The notes beneath the pieces are model-generated. The model saw only the letters and a list, made by a program, of their open reading frames with translations, was not told the DNA's origin and did no database searches. The position numbers were made by a program, and so were the translations under genes. Shown one piece after another: positions 17,418 through 26,627 of a stretch of 64,000 nt of DNA. This DNA comes from Bacteroidota bacterium (GTDB lineage Bacteria > Bacteroidota > Ignavibacteria > Ignavibacteriales > Ignavibacteriaceae). The DNA lies in NCBI GenBank assembly GCA_021777835.1, contig JAJYDC010000009.1:43794-107793 (forward strand), given 5' to 3'. How positions within the stretch are numbered: the stretch's first letter is position 1; the number at the start of each line of letters is the position of its first letter.

Positions 17418-18689
17418 ATGAAAAAACTTTTTACTATTATTTTTATCATTGGAATTACAGCCGTTGTATTGCCTCAAAGCTTCAACGGAAGATTCTCATC
17501 TTCGCTTTATTCATTCCAAACATACGATTCGGCTTCCGCTTCTAATAACTACCTGCGCTCGTATCAAATGTTGAATTTGAATATTAACCAGGGTAATGTT
17601 TCCCTTCGTTCTTATATGAATTTAGAAGGTGATCTTACAGGCGAAAAGATGGTTTACGATCCAATGCTTAGGTTCTACAATTTATACTTAGAGGTTCGGG
17701 ATTTATTTGATATGGCTACAATAAAATTAGGCAGGCAGCCAATTTTTAATAGCATTGCTGGAGGCGTTTATGACGGTATAAATATCGACCTTAAAAAGAA
17801 CGCTTATAAATTTAGCGGTTATTACGGCGGCGATGTACCTGCTTATGATAAACTGCAATTAACAAATAAATGGGACAAAGATTTCATTCTTGGCGGCAGA
17901 TTTACAACTATTGCACTCGATAATTTCCAAATGTCACTTAGTTATGTTGATAAGAACTTTCAGCCGGATCCTTATTGGGCTACAAGGCTTGATGTAAATC
18001 TAAATCCTATACAAGTATTAATTAGCAACAAATCACTTCAATATCAATTTACGTCCGCAGAAGTAAATTATAGTTATAAAGATAAGGTTAACATTTTTAC
18101 AACTTATAACTATGACCTTAACTATGACAGAACATCCAAAGTTGAATTTGACGGCGGATATAACCCGTACAAAGACCTCAGACTTAGTTTGTACTATAAT
18201 TATCGCGCACCAATGATTAGCTACAACTCAATATTCTCAGTATTTGATTACGGGAATACACAGGAGGTTGAGGTCGGAGCAGATTATACAATAAACAAAT
18301 ACTTTACTGCAACAGGCAGATACGGGAACGTAATTTACCAGGATGCAAATTCTCAGAGAGTTACGGTTGGGATTAGTTCAAATTACGGAAGTATAAGCTA
18401 TAGAAAAACATTTGGTTATGCCGGAGAGCTTGATGCTCTGTCTCTTTATTCAGCGTATACGGTACTTAACGGTCTATTGACACCGTCGGTTGGGGTATCA
18501 TTTACACAATATAAGCTAGAGTCAGATGGTCCGCTAAATCATCTTACAGCTTTAATCGGCGGATTAAATGTTCGCCCATGGTCTTTATTATCTTTTGATT
18601 TACAGGCTCAATACATGGATAATCAGATCTATAAAAATAACTTCAGTATGTTCTTGAAGCTCAATTATTGGTTTAATTCAAATTTTTAA
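17418..18689 (+). CDS. Outer-membrane beta-barrel protein of the cytochrome cluster
   Basis: 423 residues. A signal peptide (about 1-20, VLPQ) is followed by alternating polar and aromatic strands throughout, for example LRSYMNLEGDL, FQMSLSYVDKNF and VGISSNYGSISYRK. The chain ends in LNYWFNSNF with a terminal phenylalanine, the usual signature of a barrel inserted by BamA. I see no heme motif and no recognisable MtrB/PioB or OmbB identity. Its position inside a run of multiheme cytochromes, 10 bases before the 14-heme gene, suggests it is the porin sheath of a trans-outer-membrane electron conduit. That role is inference from context. Confidence 0.85.
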   Translation: MKKLFTIIFIIGITAVVLPQSFNGRFSSSLYSFQTYDSASASNNYLRSYQMLNLNINQGNVSLRSYMNLEGDLTGEKMVYDPMLRFYNLYLEVRDLFDMATIKLGRQPIFNSIAGGVYDGINIDLKKNAYKFSGYYGGDVPAYDKLQLTNKWDKDFILGGRFTTIALDNFQMSLSYVDKNFQPDPYWATRLDVNLNPIQVLISNKSLQYQFTSAEVNYSYKDKVNIFTTYNYDLNYDRTSKVEFDGGYNPYKDLRLSLYYNYRAPMISYNSIFSVFDYGNTQEVEVGADYTINKYFTATGRYGNVIYQDANSQRVTVGISSNYGSISYRKTFGYAGELDALSLYSAYTVLNGLLTPSVGVSFTQYKLESDGPLNHLTALIGGLNVRPWSLLSFDLQAQYMDNQIYKNNFSMFLKLNYWFNSNF

Positions 18690-18699
18690 CTGATGTATT

Positions 18700-19908
18700 A
18701 TGAAAATTAAATACCTTTATATTTTTGTTCTTCCACTTGTAGCGGCTGTTCTAATTTTTAGCGCTTTCTTTTTGAAAAGCGATCCTCAAGGAGTCGGAAA
18801 CAAGGGCATCATTAAGTTTTCACACAAAGTGCATAATGGAAACGCTGAATGTGTAGATTGCCACACAGCAGTACCTAAAAGCACTTCCCTTAAAGACAAT
18901 TTGATGCCTAATCATGACGCATGTTCAAGCTGTCATGATGTAACCGACAAGACTAAATGCGACAAATGCCACTATGACAATATTTATAAACCGTTAATTC
19001 AGAAGAAATCGGAATTGAAATTCAATCACGAGTTTCATTTGGATAAACAAAAGATCAAATGCGAAACATGTCATAAAGGAATTTATGATGTAGCATACGC
19101 AGAAGATGCTGTTCAGCCAAGTCCTAAGATGGAAACATGTTATTCATGCCACAATAATAAATCGACTGCATCAAATGAGTGTATTAGCTGCCACGTTTCA
19201 ACTGCGGACTTAAAACCTCAGTCGCACAAAAGCGAAGACTTTCTTCATACACACAAATTTGCAGCTAGAGAATTCAACGCAAATTGTATAATGTGTCATG
19301 ACAATGCTTCTTGCCAGGAATGTCATACCGGAACAACAATGCTATCGGGAACTAATGCAAAAAATGATTTTTATCAGCCTTACTCCCCTACTAATTCCAA
19401 AGACGGAATTAAACAGCAACAAATAACCAGGGTTCACGATCTTAACTACAGATTTACTCATGGTATTGATGCAAAAGGAAAAACTGCTGAATGCCAGTCG
19501 TGTCATCAAATAAATACATTTTGTGCAACCTGTCATCAATCAAAGTCCGGTGATTTCTCTCTTGGCGGAATTGAGCCTACATCTCACTTAAGTCCTAATT
19601 TCATGATAATAGGAGTAGGTTCCGGAGGCGGCGAACATGCTACTTTAGCTAGAAGAGATATAGAAACCTGCGCAGCCTGTCATGACGTTCAAGGCGGCGA
19701 CCCAACTTGTATTCAATGCCATACTGATCCTGATGGAATCCAAGGAACAAATCCAAGAACCCATCCTCGTAACTACATGCATGATGTACACGGTGACTGG
19801 CATACCAGCCAGGGTTCGATTTGCTTTAATTGCCATACCGGTTCTTCCCCGTCCTCACCGGCTGGAGTTGGTTTCTGCGGTTACTGTCATGGTTCAAATG
19901 TACACTGA
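18700..19908 (+). CDS. Fourteen-heme c-type cytochrome
   Basis: 402 residues with 14 CXXCH motifs: CVDCH, CSSCH, CDKCH, CETCH, CYSCH, CISCH, CIMCH, CQECH, CQSCH, CATCH, CAACH, CIQCH, CFNCH and CGYCH. Segments such as FSHKVH and FNHEFHLDKQ ahead of the first heme pairs resemble cytochrome c3/c7-type modules with distal histidine ligands. The N-terminus has one hydrophobic segment (about 5-25) ending FFLKSDPQ without a good signal-peptidase site, so it may be an uncleaved membrane anchor. Heme density is about one per 29 residues, consistent with a molecular wire. Only 10 bases separate it from the barrel gene, indicating co-expression. Confidence 0.93.
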   Translation: MKIKYLYIFVLPLVAAVLIFSAFFLKSDPQGVGNKGIIKFSHKVHNGNAECVDCHTAVPKSTSLKDNLMPNHDACSSCHDVTDKTKCDKCHYDNIYKPLIQKKSELKFNHEFHLDKQKIKCETCHKGIYDVAYAEDAVQPSPKMETCYSCHNNKSTASNECISCHVSTADLKPQSHKSEDFLHTHKFAAREFNANCIMCHDNASCQECHTGTTMLSGTNAKNDFYQPYSPTNSKDGIKQQQITRVHDLNYRFTHGIDAKGKTAECQSCHQINTFCATCHQSKSGDFSLGGIEPTSHLSPNFMIIGVGSGGGEHATLARRDIETCAACHDVQGGDPTCIQCHTDPDGIQGTNPRTHPRNYMHDVHGDWHTSQGSICFNCHTGSSPSSPAGVGFCGYCHGSNVH

Positions 19909-19926
19909 TAATTAATGGAAATAAAA

Positions 19927-20799
19927 ATGAAATACTTTCTAACAAATATATTATTAGCGTTTGCTTTTGCAATAATATTAATCGGCTGCAGTGATTTGCA
20001 AAATAATATCCCCGTTACTCCTCAACTTAGCGCACATAAGGCTGGAAATTTAGATCCAACCTCGCCAAACTTTCATGGCAATGTTGTTAAGGCTAACAAT
20101 TGGAGTATGAAGGATTGTCAACAATGTCACGCAGCAGACTACAGCGGCGGTACTACCGGTGCAAGCTGCAAGTCGTGCCACACCTCGCCGAAAGGTCCTG
20201 AAGCATGTAATACCTGTCATGGAGATTTTTCGGATACGACAGGGAAATTTATTGCACCTCCAAGAGACTTGAATGGCAACACATCTACGACTTTTGCAGG
20301 AGTAGGCGCTCATTTCAACCACCTTTATGGCGATTCGTTAGGCACTGTTAGTTGCTCTAACTGTCACGTTGTTCCCCAATCAGTTTATTCAACCGGACAC
20401 ATAAATCCGGGGTTACCAGCTCAAGTAAGCCTTAACGGATTAGCTTCAACTAACATAGCATCAAATGCAGCTTATAATTATAGTACTAACACATGTGCAA
20501 ACACATATTGTCACGGTAACTTTTTATTCTCAGTTGATTCAGCGTTACCTGGTGATAAATTTGCATTTGCTGATAGCCAGATGGTCGGTAATAATGCGAC
20601 TGTAACATGGACTAAAGTTGATGAATCACAGGCAGCCTGCGGTTCATGCCATGACTTACCTCCTAAAGGACACATTGGGTACCAGGTATTCCCTATTACA
20701 TCGTGCGTAGCTTGTCATCAAGGTGTAGTTGATGATCAAGGAAATATTATTGACAAGACTAGGCATATTAACGGGAAGGTTAATGTAAGAGGGAACTAA
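19927..20799 (+). CDS. Multiheme cytochrome lipoprotein with Geobacter-type CX4CH...CXXCH motif
   Basis: 290 residues from ATG 19927 (weak GGA spaced before it); an in-frame ATG at 19915 would add MEIK. A lipobox IILIGC sits near residue 21. Six canonical heme motifs are present: CQQCH, CKSCH, CNTCH, CSNCH, CGSCH and CVACH. One CANTYCH (CX4CH) stands between the fourth and fifth. The segment from CANTYCHG to CGSCHDLPPKGH matches the CxxxxCH...CXXCH domain described from Geobacter sulfurreducens outer-membrane cytochromes such as OmcB. Predicted to be a lipid-anchored cytochrome, perhaps on the outer-membrane surface. Last gene of the cluster, followed by a terminator. Confidence 0.9.
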   Translation: MKYFLTNILLAFAFAIILIGCSDLQNNIPVTPQLSAHKAGNLDPTSPNFHGNVVKANNWSMKDCQQCHAADYSGGTTGASCKSCHTSPKGPEACNTCHGDFSDTTGKFIAPPRDLNGNTSTTFAGVGAHFNHLYGDSLGTVSCSNCHVVPQSVYSTGHINPGLPAQVSLNGLASTNIASNAAYNYSTNTCANTYCHGNFLFSVDSALPGDKFAFADSQMVGNNATVTWTKVDESQAACGSCHDLPPKGHIGYQVFPITSCVACHQGVVDDQGNIIDKTRHINGKVNVRGN

Positions 20800-20820
20800 A
20801 TTTTGGAACTAGGGGAAGTA

Positions 20821-20851
20821 AAAAGCCGTCACTAAAATGACGGCTTTTTTT
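20821..20851 (+). terminator. Rho-independent terminator ending the cytochrome cluster
   Basis: AAAAGCCGTCA (20821-20831) pairs with TGACGGCTTTT (20838-20848) around a 6-nt loop and runs into T residues. It lies 22 bases after the stop at 20799. Confidence 0.92.
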
Positions 20852-20885
20852 ATAAGAAAACTTTAAGAATCAGTAATTAGAATAT

Positions 20886-21080
20886 CTATTTTTGCTGCTC
20901 TTGTTTTATAGTGGAGATACCAAACGGCATATATGCAGGACAAACCTTAATCATAGCCGTACCTAATGGGAGAATAGCTAATAGTCCCCACCAAGACTGA
21001 AATACGATCCCCAGAACGGCAATTACAATACCAAGGACAATTCTAAACGAACGATCAATATTACCAATATTCTTTTTCAT
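20886..21080 (-). CDS. DUF2892 (YgaP-like) small membrane protein
   Basis: 64 residues. The start MKKNIGNIDRSFRIVLGIVI is typical of DUF2892, followed by two membrane helices (about 13-28 and 31-46) and CPAYMPFGIST with the conserved single cysteine. The domain is the membrane part of the E. coli rhodanese YgaP but here stands alone. A strong AGGAGG site precedes ATG 21080. Function unknown; standalone forms are frequent near thiol or sulfur metabolism genes, which are not seen here. Confidence 0.85.
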   Translation of the reverse strand: MKKNIGNIDRSFRIVLGIVIAVLGIVFQSWWGLLAILPLGTAMIKVCPAYMPFGISTIKQEQQK

Positions 21081-21755
21081 AGCGCTGTGCCTCCTAAAAT
21101 TGTTGATATAATATACTAACTTTTTGTAAACATAGCTATTTGATACATTTAAAAAAAGAAAGTTTCAGTGTCCTCCCATAATCTCTAATTTATAATTTAT
21201 GAGCCTAACTAAAACCTATTGATCGCAGGTAGATTTATAAAATTAAGAAGTTAAAATTCGATAAGATTTGAAGAAGCAAGGAACTATTGTTTATTAAGTT
21301 GATTTATTTCTCTACTAATGTTAAGAAAGAATTTTTTAATTCTCTAAGGAATAATAATCAAGCACCGGTTTGTGAAGTTAATTTTTTTATGTGTAATTTT
21401 TTGCAATTTTATGCTCTCACAAAGTATGAGTTGGTGACCTCTAATTTTTCTTCTGAAAGGCAAAATAGTCAATTGAGAAATTCTTCTTTAGTCTTATCGA
21501 AGGCATCATGTCAAATTTCAAAGTCCATTCCCATTTCTCTTAATTGAGAAGAATATTAAATCCAGTATCTTAAAATTGACAAATCATAATATATTGTAAG
21601 GTCTAAGTTCTTACATCAATGATCAAAATTCAGTTTTACGATTGGCATATATATTGTTTTTATTTAGCCGATTTTGATAGACAATTTGTTTAGTAAAACT
21701 TTTCTTGACATTAGAAGACTGTTGTTTTAACTTTTAATAATAAATTATTGGAAAA
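21081..21755. other. Intergenic region upstream of the complex I operon
   Basis: 675 bases between a DUF2892 gene (-) and nuoA (+). No credible gene: the only longer plus frame starts at TTG and has unconvincing composition. A sigma-70-like promoter is present at the nuoA end. Confidence 0.5.
21705..21733 (+). promoter_or_regulatory. Sigma-70-like promoter for the nuo operon
   Basis: TTGACA (21705-21710), a 17-base spacer and TAACTT (21728-21733) lie 22 bases before the nuoA ATG at 21756, implying a short leader. The -35 is consensus; the -10 is imperfect. Confidence 0.45.
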
Positions 21756-22178
21756 ATGTTAATAGAATTCGGAAAAGTATTTGTTTTTTTATCGGTTGCA
21801 GTTGTATTTGTTATTATTGCAATTATAGCAGCAAGATTTATCAGACCTGCGCGACCGACTCATGAAAAAATGCTCACCTATGAATGCGGTGAGAATCCCA
21901 TTGGCACTCCTTGGGTCAAATTCAATATCAGATTTTATGTAGTAGCTCTAATCTTTTTAATTTTTGATGTTGAAGTTGTATTATTGATTCCCTGGGCTTT
22001 AGTTTATAAAGGGTTTGGAATTGGCGGATTTTTAGTCGGAGCAATTTTTCTTTTCATGCTTGGTTTAGGAATGGCCTACGAATGGCGCAAAGGTGACCTC
22101 GAATGGGTAAAACCAAAAGTAATTCTTCCTACCTTAAGAAAAGAACCAGTTGAAATTAAGGAAGATGTTGCAGCATAA
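21756..22178 (+). CDS. nuoA: NADH-quinone oxidoreductase subunit A
   Basis: 140 residues with three membrane helices (about 6-29, 65-85 and 89-112). The conserved loop YECGENPIGTPWVKFNIRFY and the helix starting LIFDVEVVLLIPWA are diagnostic of NuoA/ND3. The loop helps form the quinone-site region of complex I in the cytoplasmic membrane. First gene of an 11-gene operon and probably transcribed from the promoter just upstream. A C-terminal hydrophilic tail of about 25 residues is slightly longer than usual. Confidence 0.96.
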   Translation: MLIEFGKVFVFLSVAVVFVIIAIIAARFIRPARPTHEKMLTYECGENPIGTPWVKFNIRFYVVALIFLIFDVEVVLLIPWALVYKGFGIGGFLVGAIFLFMLGLGMAYEWRKGDLEWVKPKVILPTLRKEPVEIKEDVAA

Positions 22179-22231
22179 TGATTCTTTTCACAAATAATAA
22201 TTAACAACGATTACGAATTAGACAGTTATTT

Positions 22232-22720
22232 ATGAGTTTATTAGACAAACAATTTAATGATGAAAATATCGTCATAACAAAAGTGGACGATCTGCTCAAT
22301 TGGGCACGTTTATCGTCTCTATGGCAGGTAAGTTTTGGGTTAGCATGCTGCGCTATTGAAATGATGGCTACTTCAGCTTCTCACTACGACTTTGATAGAT
22401 TTGGTGTTATACCAAGGCCTTCGCCACGTCAATCTGACGTAATTATTATTTCAGGTACAGTTACACTTAAGATGGCTACACGAATTAAAAGATTGTATGA
22501 ACAGATGCCTGACCCTAAATACGTAATCTCAATGGGAAGCTGCTCGAATTGCGGCGGACCTTACTGGGAACACGGCTACCATGTATTAAAGGGAGTTGAT
22601 AGAGTAATACCTGTTGATGTTTATGTTCCTGGATGCCCTCCCCGCCCTGAAGCTCTTCTTGAAGGATTGCTAAAGCTTCAAGAGAAAATTAGAAATGAAT
22701 CACTTGTAAAGAAAAGCTAA
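22232..22720 (+). CDS. nuoB: NADH-quinone oxidoreductase subunit B
   Basis: 162 residues. The four ligands of the terminal 4Fe-4S cluster N2 are visible: the twin cysteines in [20 protein letters not shown] and [11 protein letters not shown]. This subunit passes electrons to quinone at the interface of the peripheral and membrane arms. Its stop overlaps the nuoC start by one base (TAATG), so the two are translationally coupled. Length is normal for the family. Confidence 0.97.
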   Translation: MSLLDKQFNDENIVITKVDDLLNWARLSSLWQVSFGLACCAIEMMATSASHYDFDRFGVIPRPSPRQSDVIIISGTVTLKMATRIKRLYEQMPDPKYVISMGSCSNCGGPYWEHGYHVLKGVDRVIPVDVYVPGCPPRPEALLEGLLKLQEKIRNESLVKKS

Positions 22721-23250
22721 TGAAGACTACTGAAGAGATATTTACTATACTAAAGAATATATTCGGAGAGTCAATCCTCGAATTAGTTACCGCACAACCT
22801 GTTGAGCATTTCATTAGAATCAATCCAATTGAAATTAATTCGGTTTGCAGTTACTTAAGATATAATGAAGAATTGTTATTCGATAGTTTAATGAATTTGT
22901 CCGGAGTGGATGACTCTAATGGGGAAAAAACAACAGATGCAGACGGAACTCAAATAATATCAGGCGGCACTCTTAGTGTATATTATCATTTAGAATCCAC
23001 CAAGCTTCGCCATAAACTAACTCTGAAAGTTTCGACTGAACGAGAAAAACCTGAAGTTGCTTCTGTAGAAAGTACATGGCGGCATGCTGATTGGCATGAA
23101 CGTGAAGCTTATGACCTTTTAGGGATTATATTCCTTAATCATCCTGATTTAAGAAGAATCTTAATGCCTTATGATTGGGAAGCCGGTTATCCGCTGAGGA
23201 AGGATTATAAGAATCCTGAATTTTACCAGGGAATGAAAGTTCCTTATTAA
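22720..23250 (+). CDS. nuoC: NADH-quinone oxidoreductase subunit C
   Basis: 176 residues. The 30-kDa subunit signature is present: STWRHADWHEREAYDLLGI, then HPDLRRILMPYDWEAGYPLRK. It is a separate gene, not fused to nuoD as in E. coli. It contributes to the peripheral connecting module with NuoB, D and I. A small insert around DSNGEKTTDADGT (about residues 66-80) is specific to this protein. A 74-base gap follows before nuoD. Confidence 0.95.
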   Translation: MKTTEEIFTILKNIFGESILELVTAQPVEHFIRINPIEINSVCSYLRYNEELLFDSLMNLSGVDDSNGEKTTDADGTQIISGGTLSVYYHLESTKLRHKLTLKVSTEREKPEVASVESTWRHADWHEREAYDLLGIIFLNHPDLRRILMPYDWEAGYPLRKDYKNPEFYQGMKVPY

Positions 23251-23324
23251 TATAAGAATTTAACGGAGTTTTGGTTTATAGATTTTTTTTAATACCTGTT
23301 TTGTTAATTGGAATTTAATGCATA

Positions 23325-24479
23325 ATGTCTATTACAATAGAAAAAAATAAATCAGAGAGTAAGACCGGAATAAGAACGGAAGAAATGGTCCTTAATATGG
23401 GGCCGCAACATCCTTCTACGCACGGAGTACTTAGACTTGAACTGCAGCTTGAAGGGGAAATTATTACAAATGTAATTCCCCACATCGGTTATCTTCATCG
23501 CTGTTTTGAAAAGCATGCTGAAGCTATGAATTATTCTCAGGTTATCCCTTATACTGACAGAATGGACTATCTTGCTTCAATGTATAATGAATTTGGCTAT
23601 GCAATAGCAGTTGAAAAACTTCTCGGTATACAGGTTCCGGAGCGTGTTGAATATATCAGAGTAATAATGGGCGAACTGCAAAGAATTGCCTCTCACCTTG
23701 TTGCCTTAGGAACATATGCTGTTGATATCGGGGCCTTTACGCCTTTCTTATTTTGTTTTAGAGATCGAGAAAAGATATTAAGCCTCTTTGAGCAAACTTG
23801 CGGTGCCCGACTACTATATAATTACATCTGGGTCGGCGGACTTTCTCATGATCTTCATCCTGATTTTATAAATCAGACAAATGATTTTATTAAATATTTT
23901 CGCCCGAAAGTAAAAGAATTAAACGATCTCCTTACCAAGAATAAAATATTTATTGACCGTACTGCAAATATTGGTGTTTTGCCCTTAGACGTAGCAATTA
24001 ATTACGGCATAAGCGGACCGAACTTAAGAGGCAGCGGTTTCAAATGGGATATTAGAAAAGAAGACCCCTATTCTGTATATAATAAGTTTGATTTTGATAT
24101 ACCTGTGGGTCAGGGATTAATGGGTAAAGTTGGCGATTGCTGGGACAGGTATTACGTTAGAATATTGGAAATGGAAGAAAGCCTTAGAATAATTGAACAA
24201 GCAGTTAATAGTATTCCGGAAGGCGATGTTACTTCAGCTATCCCTAAAAGAATTAAACCGCCTGTGGGTCAGGTATATTCTAGAGTTGAGAATCCCAGAG
24301 GTGAATTAGGATATTTCATTATTAGCGACGGAACAATTAATCCTTTTAGAGTAAAAGTCAAAGGTCCATCTTTTGTACACCTCGGAGTTTTGAATGAAGT
24401 ATTAAAAGGTCACATGATTGCCGACGTAATTGCAATTCTTGGAAGCATCGATATTGTTTTAGGAGAAGTTGATAGATGA
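23325..24479 (+). CDS. nuoD: NADH-quinone oxidoreductase subunit D
   Basis: 384 residues. The 49-kDa subunit signature [20 protein letters not shown] (about 27-46) supplies the quinone-site histidine loop, and [11 protein letters not shown] follows. The C-terminal [21 protein letters not shown] region and an ending [12 protein letters not shown] are typical. Related to [NiFe]-hydrogenase large subunits, but the nickel cysteines are absent, as expected for complex I. The stop overlaps nuoH by 4 bases (ATGA). Confidence 0.97.
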   Translation: MSITIEKNKSESKTGIRTEEMVLNMGPQHPSTHGVLRLELQLEGEIITNVIPHIGYLHRCFEKHAEAMNYSQVIPYTDRMDYLASMYNEFGYAIAVEKLLGIQVPERVEYIRVIMGELQRIASHLVALGTYAVDIGAFTPFLFCFRDREKILSLFEQTCGARLLYNYIWVGGLSHDLHPDFINQTNDFIKYFRPKVKELNDLLTKNKIFIDRTANIGVLPLDVAINYGISGPNLRGSGFKWDIRKEDPYSVYNKFDFDIPVGQGLMGKVGDCWDRYYVRILEMEESLRIIEQAVNSIPEGDVTSAIPKRIKPPVGQVYSRVENPRGELGYFIISDGTINPFRVKVKGPSFVHLGVLNEVLKGHMIADVIAILGSIDIVLGEVDR

Positions 24480-25549
24480 TTTACGATTTCTTTTTCAAAT
24501 TGACTAACAGTAATTTTTTGGCAGACCTAATCCAAAGTCTTCTACCATTATTTATTTTCATCCTTCCGTTTGCACTTTTTGCAGTATTATTTGAAAGAAA
24601 AGTCTCCGCTCACATGCAGGACAGGCTAGGCCCAATGCGAGTAGGTTACCATGGTATCTTACAGACAGTAGCAGATATATTGAAATTAGTTCAGAAGGAA
24701 GATATAATTCCAACTCTAGCGGACAAGCCGCTATTTAATATAGCTCCTGTTTTAGTATTTGCGGGAAGTTATTTAGCATTTGCAGCTATACCATTTTCAA
24801 GTGCTTTTATAGGCTCAAACATAGACCTTGGAATCATATTTATTATTGCTGCTTCGGGTTTTGTGGTTGCAGGTATTTTAATGGCTGGCTGGTCATCAAA
24901 CAATAAATATTCTTTACTCGGCGCTATGAGGTCGGCAGCTCAAATAATAAGCTATGAAATTCCTACTGTTCTTGTAGTTCTATCGGTAATAATGATTACA
25001 GGCACAACTAATCTTCTTACTTTAAGCGAAATGCAAACCGGACATTTTTGGAATTGGATGATTTTCGGCGGACCTGTAATGGGAATAGCCAAATTTATTT
25101 TCATTCCGATCATGATAATAAATTTTGTAATAATATATATCAGCACTCTTGCAGAAGTAAACCGTACCCCATTTGACATTCCTGAGGCTGAATCAGAGCT
25201 TGTATCGGGCTATCATACTGAATATTCAGGAATGAAATTCGCAATGTTTTTCTTATCAGAGTATGCAAATATGTTTGCGGTCTCTGCAATTGTAGCGGCT
25301 TTATTTTTAGGAGGGTATCAATCGCCCATTGGTTACCTGGGGAACCTCTTTGGTGTACATTGGTTAATTCCAATCGAACAATTCTTCTGGTTCACGGCAA
25401 AAGGAATTTTCTTTGTGTTTGTTCAAATGTGGCTTCGTTGGACCTTACCTCGTTTAAGAGTGGATCAACTTATGGCACTCTGTTGGAAATATTTAATTCC
25501 GATAGCATTTGTAAATTTACTTATTATTGGCTTAATAACGGTTTTATAG
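24476..25549 (+). CDS. nuoH: NADH-quinone oxidoreductase subunit H
   Basis: 357 residues with about eight membrane helices. Diagnostic motifs are [19 protein letters not shown], the [10 protein letters not shown] element and [20 protein letters not shown]. NuoH/ND1 forms the quinone entry channel and links the two arms. It overlaps nuoD and lies 4 bases before nuoI, consistent with one transcript. Confidence 0.97.
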   Translation: MIYDFFFKLTNSNFLADLIQSLLPLFIFILPFALFAVLFERKVSAHMQDRLGPMRVGYHGILQTVADILKLVQKEDIIPTLADKPLFNIAPVLVFAGSYLAFAAIPFSSAFIGSNIDLGIIFIIAASGFVVAGILMAGWSSNNKYSLLGAMRSAAQIISYEIPTVLVVLSVIMITGTTNLLTLSEMQTGHFWNWMIFGGPVMGIAKFIFIPIMIINFVIIYISTLAEVNRTPFDIPEAESELVSGYHTEYSGMKFAMFFLSEYANMFAVSAIVAALFLGGYQSPIGYLGNLFGVHWLIPIEQFFWFTAKGIFFVFVQMWLRWTLPRLRVDQLMALCWKYLIPIAFVNLLIIGLITVL

Positions 25550-25553
25550 AATT

Positions 25554-26123
25554 ATGAAAGAATATTTTAAGAATGCATGGAGCGGTTTGTTTACAGTCTT
25601 CATTGGAATGAAGATTACTTTTAAGCATTTGTTCGTTCCTGCTGTAACTATTCAATATCCTGATGAGAGGCTTCAACTTCCCGAAAGAGAAAGAAACCGT
25701 CTTTATGTTAACATGGATGATTGCATCGGATGCGATCAATGCGCCCGTGCTTGCCCTGTTGATTGTATAACTATTGAGACTGTAAAAGGTTTAGCGGGTG
25801 AGGACCTGGGTAAGACATCAAACGGCAAAAGGAAGGCCCTATGGGTTACCAAGTTCGATATAGATTTTGCAAAATGCTGTTACTGTCAATTATGCGTTTT
25901 CCCCTGCCCTACTGAATGTATTTATATGACTGATGTTTTTGAATTTTCCGAATTAGAGCGCGGAAATTTAATTTATGACTTTGTTACTTTAACTCCTCAG
26001 GAACGGGAAGAAAAGAAAAGCAATTATGCTAAGTTTGAAGCTGAGAAAGCTGCCGAAAAAGCCGCAGCTAAAGCTGCTCCAGTTAATAAACCTATTGATA
26101 ATCAGGAAACACCTAAGCAATGA
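25554..26123 (+). CDS. nuoI: NADH-quinone oxidoreductase subunit I, 2x4Fe-4S
   Basis: 189 residues. Two ferredoxin-type motifs, CIGCDQCARACPVDC (about 60-74) and CCYCQLCVFPCPTEC (about 108-122), bind clusters N6a and N6b, which pass electrons towards NuoB. In an enzyme without NuoEFG these would be the first clusters of the core and a likely docking site for a soluble donor. The C-terminus is an Ala/Lys/Glu-rich tail (about 150-189), longer than in many homologues. Overlaps nuoJ by 4 bases. Confidence 0.96.
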   Translation: MKEYFKNAWSGLFTVFIGMKITFKHLFVPAVTIQYPDERLQLPERERNRLYVNMDDCIGCDQCARACPVDCITIETVKGLAGEDLGKTSNGKRKALWVTKFDIDFAKCCYCQLCVFPCPTECIYMTDVFEFSELERGNLIYDFVTLTPQEREEKKSNYAKFEAEKAAEKAAAKAAPVNKPIDNQETPKQ

Positions 26124-26608
26124 ATATTTATGATATAATATTTTATTTATTCGCCGCAATTACAATACTTTCGGCATTCTTTGTAGTAACGACACGAAAT
26201 ATAGTCTATTCGGCTTATTATCTCTTATTTACTTTTTTTGGAGTAGCTGGTATTTATGTTCTGTTAGGTGCAGATTTTATAGCAATAGTTCAGCTAATAG
26301 TCTACGTCGGCGGAATATTGATATTATTACTTTTCGGTGTGATGCTTACAAACAAAATTACAAACGTTGAAATTAGGTCAGGTTCTATCCAAATAGTACC
26401 GGCGGCTGTAGGAGTGGCACTTTTTGCTGGGATAGTAATGGCATCAATGTTAAATACAAAATGGAAGAATATTGAAACTGCAATGCCGTCTGCAACAACA
26501 CAAGGAATTGGATTGCTGCTTATTCAGCAATATGCCGTCGTATTTGAACTTTTAGGAATTTTACTTTTAGTAGCTCTAATTGGAGCAGCCTCAATGGCTC
26601 GCAAATAA
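26120..26608 (+). CDS. nuoJ: NADH-quinone oxidoreductase subunit J
   Basis: 162 residues with five membrane helices. NIVYSAYYLLFTFFGVAGIYVLLGADFIAIVQLIVYVGGI is the classic ND6/NuoJ stretch, read here as consecutive motifs from about residue 28 to 67. The C-terminal LLLVALIGAASMARK is also typical. It forms part of the membrane arm hinge beside NuoH and NuoK. Confidence 0.95.
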   Translation: MNIYDIIFYLFAAITILSAFFVVTTRNIVYSAYYLLFTFFGVAGIYVLLGADFIAIVQLIVYVGGILILLLFGVMLTNKITNVEIRSGSIQIVPAAVGVALFAGIVMASMLNTKWKNIETAMPSATTQGIGLLLIQQYAVVFELLGILLLVALIGAASMARK

Positions 26609-26627
26609 ATTAAGAAGAAATAACAAT

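Noticed and set aside
21287..21547. Possible 86-residue gene before nuoA
   Set aside because: It starts at TTG, has no ribosome-binding site and an irregular composition typical of AT-rich non-coding sequence.
26580..26627. Longer nuoK start
   Set aside because: The extra 16 residues overlap nuoJ and do not resemble NuoK; ATG 26628 gives the standard length.
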